Assembly: GCA_025936205.1 (NCBI GenBank)
Contig: JAICTU010000486.1
Location: 1-6,748 of the forward strand
Origin: Polyangiaceae bacterium
Lineage (GTDB): Bacteria; Myxococcota; Polyangia; Polyangiales; Polyangiaceae
Reading direction: 5' to 3'
Length of the DNA stretch: 6,748 bases
The translations under genes and the position numbers were made by a program. Positions 1 through 4,618 of this stretch are shown one piece after another. Numbering within the stretch: position 1 is the first letter of the stretch; the number at the start of each line of letters is the position of its first letter. A model generated the notes under the pieces. It made no database searches. It worked only from the letters and a program-made list of their open reading frames with translations, and was not told the DNA's origin.

Positions 1-570
1 GGCCACCGCGTAAAACATATGCACCATCTCGCCTTCCACCAGTGCCGCTCGGAGGAAGCGAGCGATCTCTTCCGGCGTCCGCAAGTAGCTGTAGCTGCTG
101 GAGTGGAGTCGGACGCGCGGCTTGCGGATCACAGGCAGCCGCTCCACCCATCCCAGATCCCGTGCCAGTCGCAGGATCGATCCGAGCAGAACCAAGTGAT
201 TGCTGATCGTCTTGTCCTCCTGTGTGGCCGTCGCCCGATACCGATCGATCGCCGGCACCCACGCCGGCGTGTCGTGCAGCAGGAGATTTCCGAAGTGGGC
301 TTCCAGTTGCTTCAAGATGGAGAGGTCATCCTTTTCGCTGCGCTTCAGGGGCGCCCGGTGCTGACGCCAGTAAGCGGCCGCCTCTGAGAACCGCCGCGGC
401 TGAAGCTCAGGAGGCCGAAGGCCCCTACGGCGCTCCTCGACTTCGATCTCGACCTTCCGCAGCGCGAGCTCAGCCGTCTTGCGCTCGGTGAACGTCTTGC
501 TGTGGCGCTTGCCGGTCTCGTCGGTCCATCGGATGCGCCACTTGTCGTAGTGCTTGGTGGGCTTGGCCAC
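1..570 (-). CDS. Tyrosine recombinase / phage-type integrase, N-terminal part (cut by window edge)
   Basis: Reading leftward from a GTG at 570-568, the frame stays open for 190 codons to base 1, so the C-terminus is missing. Residues about 1-40 (MAKPTKHYDKWRIRW..., then a TGKR turn) resemble the small beta-sheet arm-binding domain of lambda/P4-type integrases. Residues about 60-145 look like the helical core-binding (SAM-like) domain, with FSEAAAYW and a later SILRLARDLGWV helix. Residues from about 162 (YLRTPEEIARFL) resemble the start of the catalytic domain. The visible part stops at MFYAVA, just before the region where the first catalytic Arg (TGxRxGE) is expected, so the R-H-R-Y residues cannot be checked. 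The start is supported by an AGGAGA Shine-Dalgarno (576-581) five bases upstream. The family cuts and joins DNA at att sites to insert or excise mobile elements. Its 5' end lies 175 bp beyond the 3' end of tRNA-fMet, which suggests that tRNA as the attachment target. Confidence 0.83.
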   Translation of the reverse strand, partial: MAKPTKHYDKWRIRWTDETGKRHSKTFTERKTAELALRKVEIEVEERRRGLRPPELQPRRFSEAAAYWRQHRAPLKRSEKDDLSILKQLEAHFGNLLLHDTPAWVPAIDRYRATATQEDKTISNHLVLLGSILRLARDLGWVERLPVIRKPRVRLHSSSYSYLRTPEEIARFLRAALVEGEMVHMFYAVA

Positions 571-575
571 GGCAG

Positions 576-581
576 TCTCCT
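576..581 (-). promoter_or_regulatory. Shine-Dalgarno of the integrase gene
   Basis: The minus strand reads AGGAGA, then CTGCC, then GTG. This is a near-ideal ribosome binding site at 5-nt spacing and decides the non-ATG start at 570. Confidence 0.7.
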
Positions 582-602
582 GCCAGCAAGCCCCGCCGGG
601 AA

Positions 603-635
603 CCCGTGCAGCCCAAATCGCGAGTGCTGCACGGG
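603..635. repeat. Perfect 10-bp inverted repeat upstream of the integrase
   Basis: CCCGTGCAGC (603-612) is exactly mirrored by GCTGCACGGG (626-635), with 13 bases between. It lies about 33 bp before the integrase start. There is no U-tract on either side, so it is not a clear terminator. It may be an operator, an arm-type recombinase site, or a leader hairpin affecting integrase expression; nothing in the sequence decides among these. Confidence 0.6.
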
Positions 636-696
636 GACCGCCTCAGTGCCGGGGGTCGTTCCCTACTCCCGCTCGTGGCCCGAGATTTGGCCCGGA

Positions 697-734
697 CAAA
701 CCAAAAACGGGAACCACATTCACGTGATTCCCGT
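697..734 (-). terminator. Intrinsic terminator downstream of tRNA-fMet
   Basis: Read leftward, an 11-bp stem (bases 734-724 pairing with 717-707, one G-U pair) closes a 6-base loop. Its foot, ACGGGAA/TTCCCGT, is GC-rich and is followed at once by TTTTTGGTTT. It starts 12 bp after the tRNA 3' end, so it would end the tRNA transcript and insulate the integrase from the tRNA promoter. Confidence 0.85.
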
Positions 735-745
735 CCTAGTTCCGA

Positions 746-822
<77 letters not shown>

Positions 823-835
823 GCAAGTGACCGGG

Positions 836-863
836 AACATAGTGGTATGGTTCCTACCGTCAA
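836..863 (-). promoter_or_regulatory. Likely sigma-70-type promoter of tRNA-fMet
   Basis: The minus strand reads TTGACG (863-858), a 16-bp spacer, then TATGTT (841-836). These match consensus at 5 of 6 and 4 of 6 positions. Transcription would start near 829, about 7 bases before the mature tRNA 5' end. Confidence 0.65.
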
Positions 864-870
864 GTTCCTT

Positions 871-886
871 CGACGAAATCTCGTCG
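871..886. repeat. Short hairpin-forming inverted repeat upstream of the tRNA promoter
   Basis: CGACGA (871-876) and TCGTCG (881-886) form a perfect 6-bp stem with a 4-base AATC loop. It lies 8 bp upstream of the tRNA -35 element. Role unknown; it may be chance in GC-rich DNA. Confidence 0.4.
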
Positions 887-988
887 TGCAGGTGACCGCA
901 ACGCGGCTCGGGTGCGAACGAGCAGCGGATTGATCGCGCTGCGGCGCCGGTCGCGAGCTCGCTTGTGAGCCGGCCGGGGGGTCACGGT

Positions 989-1024
989 GCGAATCTGAGG
1001 TTTCCATGGAAACCTCAGATTCGC
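989..1024. repeat. Perfect 36-bp palindrome centred on CCATGG
   Basis: Bases 989-1006 (GCGAATCTGAGGTTTCCA) are mirrored without mismatch or spacer by 1007-1024. The palindrome has about 50% GC in a much GC-richer setting. Neither side has a U-tract, so it is not an ordinary intrinsic terminator. As DNA it could extrude a cruciform or bind a dimeric protein; as RNA it would form a hairpin. It lies about 165 bp upstream of the tRNA and about 205 bp upstream of the TTGACA before the isc operon. No function can be assigned. Confidence 0.9.
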
Positions 1025-1229
1025 GTCGCGGAGGGGCTACCCGCGCGGCGCGTCCGGCCGAGCAGCGCCACTCTCGACACCGCGAAGTCTCCGAGGGGTC
1101 GCGCGGTGGGCTCATTCTGGGGTCGCCGGGCGCCGGAGGGTTCCGAGCCCCTCTCCTCTTTCTCAATCGGGGTGCAGCCCGGGGGCTGTCGAAAGGCGCG
1201 ACCTACATGGGAGTTATGGGTGGTTGTGG

Positions 1230-1258
1230 TTGACAGGTCTTTCGGGCCTAACTAGATA
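1230..1258 (+). promoter_or_regulatory. Candidate sigma-70-type promoter for the isc operon (P1)
   Basis: A perfect TTGACA (1230-1235) is followed after 17 bp by TAGATA (1253-1258), which matches only 3 of 6 -10 positions. Transcription would start near 1265, so the dyad at 1270-1295 would sit just downstream, where a bound protein would repress. The weak -10 leaves the call open; see the alternative promoter at 1269-1299. Confidence 0.5.
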
Positions 1259-1268
1259 TGGTCCAGGC

Positions 1269-1299
1269 CTAACCCTTACGTGTACGTTAGGGTTATAGT
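1269..1299 (+). promoter_or_regulatory. Alternative MerR-type promoter with stretched spacer (P2)
   Basis: TATAGT (1294-1299) matches 5 of 6 -10 positions. Nineteen bases upstream lies CTAACC (1269-1274), a poor -35 (3 of 6). A 19-20 bp spacer with a dyad filling it is the known layout of promoters that MerR-family proteins activate by twisting DNA. Here the 1270-1295 dyad fills the spacer almost exactly. The start would be near 1306, giving a leader of about 20 nt. Confidence 0.45.
1270..1295. promoter_or_regulatory. Probable operator dyad upstream of the MerR-type gene
   Basis: A 26-bp imperfect palindrome: outer arms TAACCCT (1270-1276) and AGGGTTA (1289-1295) mirror perfectly, as do inner ACGT (1278-1281) and ACGT (1284-1287), so 22 of 26 positions are symmetric. 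It ends 31 bp before the regulator's start codon. MerR-family proteins bind as dimers to such dyads, usually in front of their own gene or a neighbour, so autoregulation by the adjacent product is the simplest reading. Confidence 0.65.
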
Positions 1300-1326
1300 T
1301 GATAGCCGATATAGCTGAGAGCCACG

Positions 1327-1875
1327 ATGAGCTCCCCCTCTGACCGTTACCATCTGACTCTGGTGGATTCCGAGCCGCGAGGCGCGGTGGAAGCGGCGGA
1401 GTGTGCCGATGGGGTGCTGCTCCAGGTTGGTGATCTGGCCAGAATGACTGGGAAAACGGTCCGAGCCATCCATCACTATGAGGAGCTCGGGCTGATTGAG
1501 CCAGCGGGCCGCTCGAAGGGTCACTATCGGCTGTTCGAGCGGGAGGCGCTGGTTCGCATCCGCTGGATTCACAAGCTGCAGGCGCTGGGGCTGTCGCTGG
1601 CCGAGATCCGGACGCTGGTTCGGAATCGGGCGGTGTCGGGGTCGGCGCAGCAGTCCGCCGACCAGCTGCGGCGCACGTACGAGGCAAAGCTGGTAGAGGT
1701 GCGCGCGCGGCTGAGCGAGCTGACCGCGCTGGAGCGGGAGCTTCAGGCGAGTCTCGCGTATCTCGATTCCTGCAACACGACCTGCACGGCAGAGCTGGCC
1801 CCCACCGACTGTGCCCAGTGCGATCGTCATCCGGAAACTCGAGAGACGGATCTGATTTCGGGGGCGATGGTCTGA
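1327..1875 (+). CDS. MerR-family regulator with C-terminal four-cysteine motif, leading the isc operon
   Basis: 182 aa. Residues about 31-98 form a MerR winged helix-turn-helix: LLQVGDLARMTGKTVRAIHHYEELGL, then HYRLFEREALVRIRWIHKLQALGLSLAEIRTLV, the typical signature. Residues about 105-146 look like the long dimerisation helix. Directly after it comes LDSC with Cys149, Cys153, Cys162 and Cys165 (CX3C-X8-CX2C). SoxR carries LDGC and its four [2Fe-2S] ligands (CX2CXCX5C) at the same place, so a cluster or metal site is likely, but the spacing differs and the ligand is unproven. A 30-residue N-terminal extension precedes the HTH; an internal GTG near 1414 could be the true start, but ATG 1327 has a weak GAGAG upstream and follows the dyad. 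It lies 44 nt ahead of iscS, where IscR (Rrf2 family) sits in E. coli. Likely role: sensing Fe-S or redox state and controlling the operon (inference). Family certain, function not. Confidence 0.88.
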   Translation: MSSPSDRYHLTLVDSEPRGAVEAAECADGVLLQVGDLARMTGKTVRAIHHYEELGLIEPAGRSKGHYRLFEREALVRIRWIHKLQALGLSLAEIRTLVRNRAVSGSAQQSADQLRRTYEAKLVEVRARLSELTALERELQASLAYLDSCNTTCTAELAPTDCAQCDRHPETRETDLISGAMV

Positions 1876-1877
1876 GT

Positions 1878-1905
1878 GCGCAGCGCCGGTCGGATCGGCG
1901 CGCGC
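1878..1905 (+). other. Strong hairpin in the merR-iscS gap
   Basis: Just after the regulator's stop, GCGC-A-GCGCCG (1878-1888) can pair with CGGCGCGCGC (1896-1905): ten mostly G-C pairs with one bulged A (1882) and a 7-base loop. It ends 3 bases before the iscS Shine-Dalgarno. There is no U-tract, so it is unlikely to be a full terminator. It could protect the upstream message end, mark a processing site, or tune iscS translation. Confidence 0.5.
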
Positions 1906-1908
1906 AAT

Positions 1909-1912
1909 GAGG
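1909..1912 (+). promoter_or_regulatory. Shine-Dalgarno of iscS
   Basis: GAGG lies 7 bases before ATG 1920 and supports that start. Confidence 0.65.
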
Positions 1913-1919
1913 TTTTGAA

Positions 1920-3143
1920 ATGGCATTGAATCTCCCCATCTACATGGACAACCACTCCACGACGCCGGTCGACCCGCGCGTGGTGGAGGCCATGTTGCCG
2001 TATTTCTCGAGCACCTTCGGGAACGCGGCGAGCCGTACGCACGCCTTCGGTTGGACCGCCGAGGCCGCGGTGGAAGACGCGCGCGAGTCGATCGCGAAGT
2101 TCATCGGCGCGAGCTCCGGCAAGGAGATGGTGTTCACGTCGGGCGCGACCGAGGCCAACAATCTCGCGATCAAGGGCGCCGCCGAGTACTACCAGGCGAA
2201 GGGCAATCACCTGATCACGACGGCGATCGAGCACAAGAGCGTGCTCGATTCGTGCAAGCGTCTGGAGCGTCAGGGCTTCGAGGTGACGTATCTCGAGGTG
2301 GGTACGAACGGTCTGGTGGACCCCGCCAAGGTGGAGGCCGCCATCACCGACAAGACGATCCTGGTCTCGGTGATGCTCGCCAACAACGAGGTGGGCACGA
2401 TTCAGCCCATCGCGGAGATCGGCAAGATCACGCGGGCGCGCAATGTGCTGTTGCACTGCGACGCGGTGCAGGGCGCCGGCAAGACGCCCTTCGACGTGGA
2501 GGCCATGAACGTGGACCTGGCGTCGGTCACTGCGCACAAGATCTACGGCCCGAAGGGCATCGGCGCGCTGTACGTGCGGCGTTCACGGCCGCGCGTGCGG
2601 TTGGTGTCGCAGATGGACGGCGGCGGGCACGAGCGCGGCAATCGCTCGGGTACGTTGAACGTGGCGGGCATCGTCGGTTTTCAGCGCGCCTGCGAGCTGA
2701 TGATGAGCGAGGGGCCCACCGAGAACGCCCGCATCCGGGCGCTGCGCGATCGGCTGCACCAGCGCATGACCGCCGCGCTCGATCACGTGACGCTGAACGG
2801 CGACCCCGAGCGGCGCCTGAGCGGCAACTTGAACCTGTCCTTCGCCTTCGTGGAGGGCGAGGGTCTGATGATGGCGATCAAGGACGTGGCCGTGTCGAGC
2901 GGCTCGGCTTGCACCAGCGCCAGCCTGGAGCCGAGCTATGTGCTCAAGGCGATGGGGCTGGATGAGGACCTGGCCCACTCTTCCCTGCGTTTCGGCATCG
3001 GCCGGTTCAACACGCAGGAAGAGGTGGACTACGTGGCGGATCTGCTGATCGCGAAGGTGAAGAAGCTGCGCGACATCTCGCCCCTGTACGAGATGCACCA
3101 GCAGGGTATCGACATCAAGTCGATCCAGTGGGCGGCACATTGA
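1920..3143 (+). CDS. iscS: Cysteine desulfurase IscS
   Basis: 407 aa, close to E. coli IscS (404 aa) and colinear with it from end to end. It is a PLP enzyme of fold type I that converts L-cysteine to L-alanine and passes the sulfur as a persulfide to IscU. Visible landmarks are [14 protein letters not shown] (73-86, cofactor phosphate region), His105 in AIEHKSVLD, Asp181 in HCDAVQ, the PLP lysine Lys207 in [10 protein letters not shown], and the catalytic Cys331 in [17 protein letters not shown]. The C-terminal [18 protein letters not shown] matches the IscS tail that contacts IscU. The long mobile loop with [12 protein letters not shown] marks the IscS/NifS (group I) type rather than SufS. 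It starts 44 nt after the regulator with a good Shine-Dalgarno. The N-terminus [12 protein letters not shown] differs from the gamma-proteobacterial LDYSATTPVDPR. It acts in the cytoplasm and can also supply sulfur for thiolated tRNA and cofactors. Confidence 0.98.
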   Translation: MALNLPIYMDNHSTTPVDPRVVEAMLPYFSSTFGNAASRTHAFGWTAEAAVEDARESIAKFIGASSGKEMVFTSGATEANNLAIKGAAEYYQAKGNHLITTAIEHKSVLDSCKRLERQGFEVTYLEVGTNGLVDPAKVEAAITDKTILVSVMLANNEVGTIQPIAEIGKITRARNVLLHCDAVQGAGKTPFDVEAMNVDLASVTAHKIYGPKGIGALYVRRSRPRVRLVSQMDGGGHERGNRSGTLNVAGIVGFQRACELMMSEGPTENARIRALRDRLHQRMTAALDHVTLNGDPERRLSGNLNLSFAFVEGEGLMMAIKDVAVSSGSACTSASLEPSYVLKAMGLDEDLAHSSLRFGIGRFNTQEEVDYVADLLIAKVKKLRDISPLYEMHQQGIDIKSIQWAAH

Positions 3144-3174
3144 GCCCCCGGAGTGAACGCTCCAAAAGATTTTG

Positions 3175-3180
3175 AGAGGA
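3175..3180 (+). promoter_or_regulatory. Shine-Dalgarno of iscU
   Basis: AGAGGA lies 7 bases before ATG 3188, the strongest ribosome site in the operon. This fits the need for much scaffold protein. The 44-nt gap is AT-richer than the genes. Confidence 0.7.
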
Positions 3181-3187
3181 TTGAGTC

Positions 3188-3640
3188 ATGGCCTACAGCG
3201 ACAAAGTGATTGACCACTACGAGAACCCCCGCAACGTGGGCTCTCTCGACCCGCAGCGCGAGGACGTCGGCACGGGGCTGGTGGGCGCACCAGCTTGCGG
3301 CGACGTGATGCGGCTGCAGATCCGCGTGAACGAAGAGGGCGTGATCGAAGACGCGCGCTTCAAGACGTTCGGCTGCGGTTCGGCGATCGCCTCTTCTTCG
3401 CTCGCCACCGAGTGGATCAAGGGCAAGAAGCTGGACGAGGCGGGCGCGCTCTCGAACAGCCAGATCGCCACGGAGCTGAACCTGCCGCCGGTGAAGATCC
3501 ACTGCTCGGTGCTGGCCGAGGACGCGATCAAGAGCGCCATCCAGGACTACAAGAAGAAGCGCGAGGCCCGTCAGGCACTGTCAGCTGCGTCGTCCGCTGC
3601 AGGGCCGAAGCCCGCCCAGGAAGCCATCGCGAGCAAGTAA
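3188..3640 (+). CDS. iscU: Iron-sulfur cluster scaffold IscU
   Basis: 150 aa. Residues 1-125 align with E. coli IscU without any shift in numbering: Cys37 and Asp39 (ACGDVM), Cys63 (FGCGSAIASSS), His105 and Cys106 (KIHCSVLAEDAI). These are the ligands on which a [2Fe-2S] cluster is built from IscS sulfur and iron. The LPPVK motif (99-103) is the known recognition site for the HscA chaperone, and hscA lies downstream. The protein is about 22 residues longer than E. coli IscU (128 aa): residues 126-150 are an Ala/Ser/Pro-rich tail, probably disordered, whose purpose is unclear. The stop codon TAA shares its last A with the iscA ATG, implying translational coupling. Confidence 0.98.
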   Translation: MAYSDKVIDHYENPRNVGSLDPQREDVGTGLVGAPACGDVMRLQIRVNEEGVIEDARFKTFGCGSAIASSSLATEWIKGKKLDEAGALSNSQIATELNLPPVKIHCSVLAEDAIKSAIQDYKKKREARQALSAASSAAGPKPAQEAIASK

Positions 3641-4041
3641 TGTCCGAAGTCAGCACTCCTGGATCCGCCCCCGGCACTCGTCCGAGCACGGCGCCTCCGC
3701 CCTCCAAGCGCGAGATCCGCATCACAGCGGAGGCGGTGAGCTACGCGCGCAAGCGGCTGGAGCAGCGTGGTACACCGGGCGCCGCAGTGCGCCTGGGGGT
3801 GAAGGGGGGTGGCTGTTCGGGCTTCAGCTACGTGATCGAGTTCTCGGATGATCCGCCGCGCTCACGCGACGTGGTGCACGAGTTCGAGGGCGTGCGCTTC
3901 TACGTGGACAACAAGAGCCTGATCTATTTGGCCGGCTCCACCCTCGATTACGAGCACACGCTGATGTACCAGGGCTTCCGCTTCAAGAATCCGCAGGAAG
4001 CCAGCCGCTGCGGCTGCGGCCATTCGTTTACTGTTCGCTAG
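3640..4041 (+). CDS. iscA: A-type iron-sulfur carrier IscA
   Basis: 133 aa, HesB/IscA family. It carries the three conserved cysteines: Cys59 in GGGCSGFSY and Cys124 and Cys126 in the CGCGHSF end motif. These bind iron or a cluster for delivery to apo-proteins, notably [4Fe-4S] targets. The core begins at about residue 24 (REIRITAEAV). The first 22 residues are a Pro/Ser/Thr-rich extension absent from E. coli IscA (107 aa). The ATG at 3640 is chosen because it overlaps the iscU stop by one base (TAATG) and no suitable start lies nearer the core. The open frame extends further left, but that part is iscU read in another frame. The position between iscU and hscB favours IscA over ErpA or SufA. 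Confidence 0.95.
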   Translation: MSEVSTPGSAPGTRPSTAPPPSKREIRITAEAVSYARKRLEQRGTPGAAVRLGVKGGGCSGFSYVIEFSDDPPRSRDVVHEFEGVRFYVDNKSLIYLAGSTLDYEHTLMYQGFRFKNPQEASRCGCGHSFTVR

Positions 4042-4068
4042 AACAGCCGCGTTAGCGCAGCTCGAGCG

Positions 4069-4617
4069 GTGGCCCATCCATTCGAAATTCTGGGTCTGGC
4101 ACCCAGCTTCGCGCTCGACCCCAGTGTGCTCGAGCAGCGCCAGCGGGAGCTGAACCGCGCCCTCCACCCCGACCGGCACGCCGGCAAGAGTCCGGCGGAG
4201 CGCCGGCAAGCTCTGAGCCGTGCCATGGACGTCAACCTCGCGTATCGCACGCTGCGCGACCCCGCTTCTCGCGCGGAGGCGCTGTTTTCTCTGCTGGGCG
4301 CCCCCTCGACGCGCGAGAGCACGATCAGCGATCCGGTGCTGCTCATGGAGATGATGGAGCAGCGCGAGGCTCTCGAAGAGGCGCGCCGCGCCAGGAATCG
4401 CGCGCAGCTCGACGCGATCGGCCGCAGCATGGCCGAGCGCGAGCAGCTGGTGCTCGGGCGCCTGAATGAGGCGTTTGCGCCCCTGCTGGCTGGTTCCGCC
4501 GCCCCGTCCCCGGCAGACGTTCGCGAGGCGCAGCTGGCGAACGCGCGCCAGTTGCTGGCCGAGCTGCGCTATGTGCGTCGCTTCGCCGAAGAGATCGCTG
4601 CTTTCGAAGACGACTGA
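4069..4617 (+). CDS. hscB: Co-chaperone HscB (J-domain protein of the ISC system)
   Basis: 182 aa, about 10 longer than E. coli HscB. The N-terminal J-domain (about residues 3-75) has FEILGL, the HPD tripeptide at 33-35 (ALHPDRHAG) that stimulates the partner ATPase, and [23 protein letters not shown], typical of HscB. Residues about 88-180 form the C-terminal helical bundle ([15 protein letters not shown]..., then [21 protein letters not shown]) that in the family binds IscU and brings it to HscA. The GTG start at 4069 is the only ATG/GTG/TTG in frame between the iscA stop and the J-domain. Its ribosome site is weak, so translation may depend on ribosomes finishing iscA 27 nt upstream. The stop is one base from the hscA ATG. 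Confidence 0.95.
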   Translation: MAHPFEILGLAPSFALDPSVLEQRQRELNRALHPDRHAGKSPAERRQALSRAMDVNLAYRTLRDPASRAEALFSLLGAPSTRESTISDPVLLMEMMEQREALEEARRARNRAQLDAIGRSMAEREQLVLGRLNEAFAPLLAGSAAPSPADVREAQLANARQLLAELRYVRRFAEEIAAFEDD

Positions 4618-4618
4618 C

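Larger units (their letters stand above)
571..702. other. Integrase upstream region, no gene seen
   Basis: This is the spacer between the tRNA terminator and the integrase start. It contains the 603-635 inverted repeat and a looser inverted pair, CCAAATC (613-619) and GATTTGG (684-690). I see no convincing AT-rich -10 element for the integrase. If the tRNA is the attachment site, this stretch would be the element's arm region next to att. Confidence 0.45.
823..1229. other. Intergenic region between tRNA-fMet and the isc operon, no gene seen
   Basis: About 400 bp lie between two units transcribed away from each other. Open frames exist on both strands, but their translations are Arg/Pro/Ser-rich, match no family I recognise, and the longest leftward one runs across the tRNA, so I call no gene. 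The stretch holds the tRNA promoter, a small hairpin (871-886) and the 36-bp perfect palindrome at 989-1024. Near the right end CAGCCC/GGGCTG (1175-1188) is a minor inverted repeat, followed by G/T-rich sequence before the operon promoter. Confidence 0.6.

Noticed and set aside
19..632. Plus- and minus-strand open frames over the integrase region in other frames
   Set aside because: They are out of frame with the integrase, whose translation reads as a tyrosine recombinase for 190 uninterrupted codons with a good ribosome site.
989..1024. Palindrome as an intrinsic terminator
   Set aside because: There is no U-tract on either side, no loop, and no gene ends nearby.
965..1255. Plus-strand open frames in the tRNA-isc gap, one starting at the ATG in the palindrome centre
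   Set aside because: No recognisable family, no good ribosome site, Arg/Gly-rich composition, and they run into the isc promoter.
1214..1939. Two long minus-strand open frames opposite the MerR-type gene
   Set aside because: Their translations are Pro/Arg/Ser-rich or without recognisable domains, while the plus strand has a clear MerR protein and the operon control region.
3151..3178. Hairpin in the iscS-iscU gap
   Set aside because: The possible stems (GGAG/CTCC and CAAAA/TTTTG) are short or have loops too small, so a regulatory structure is not supported.
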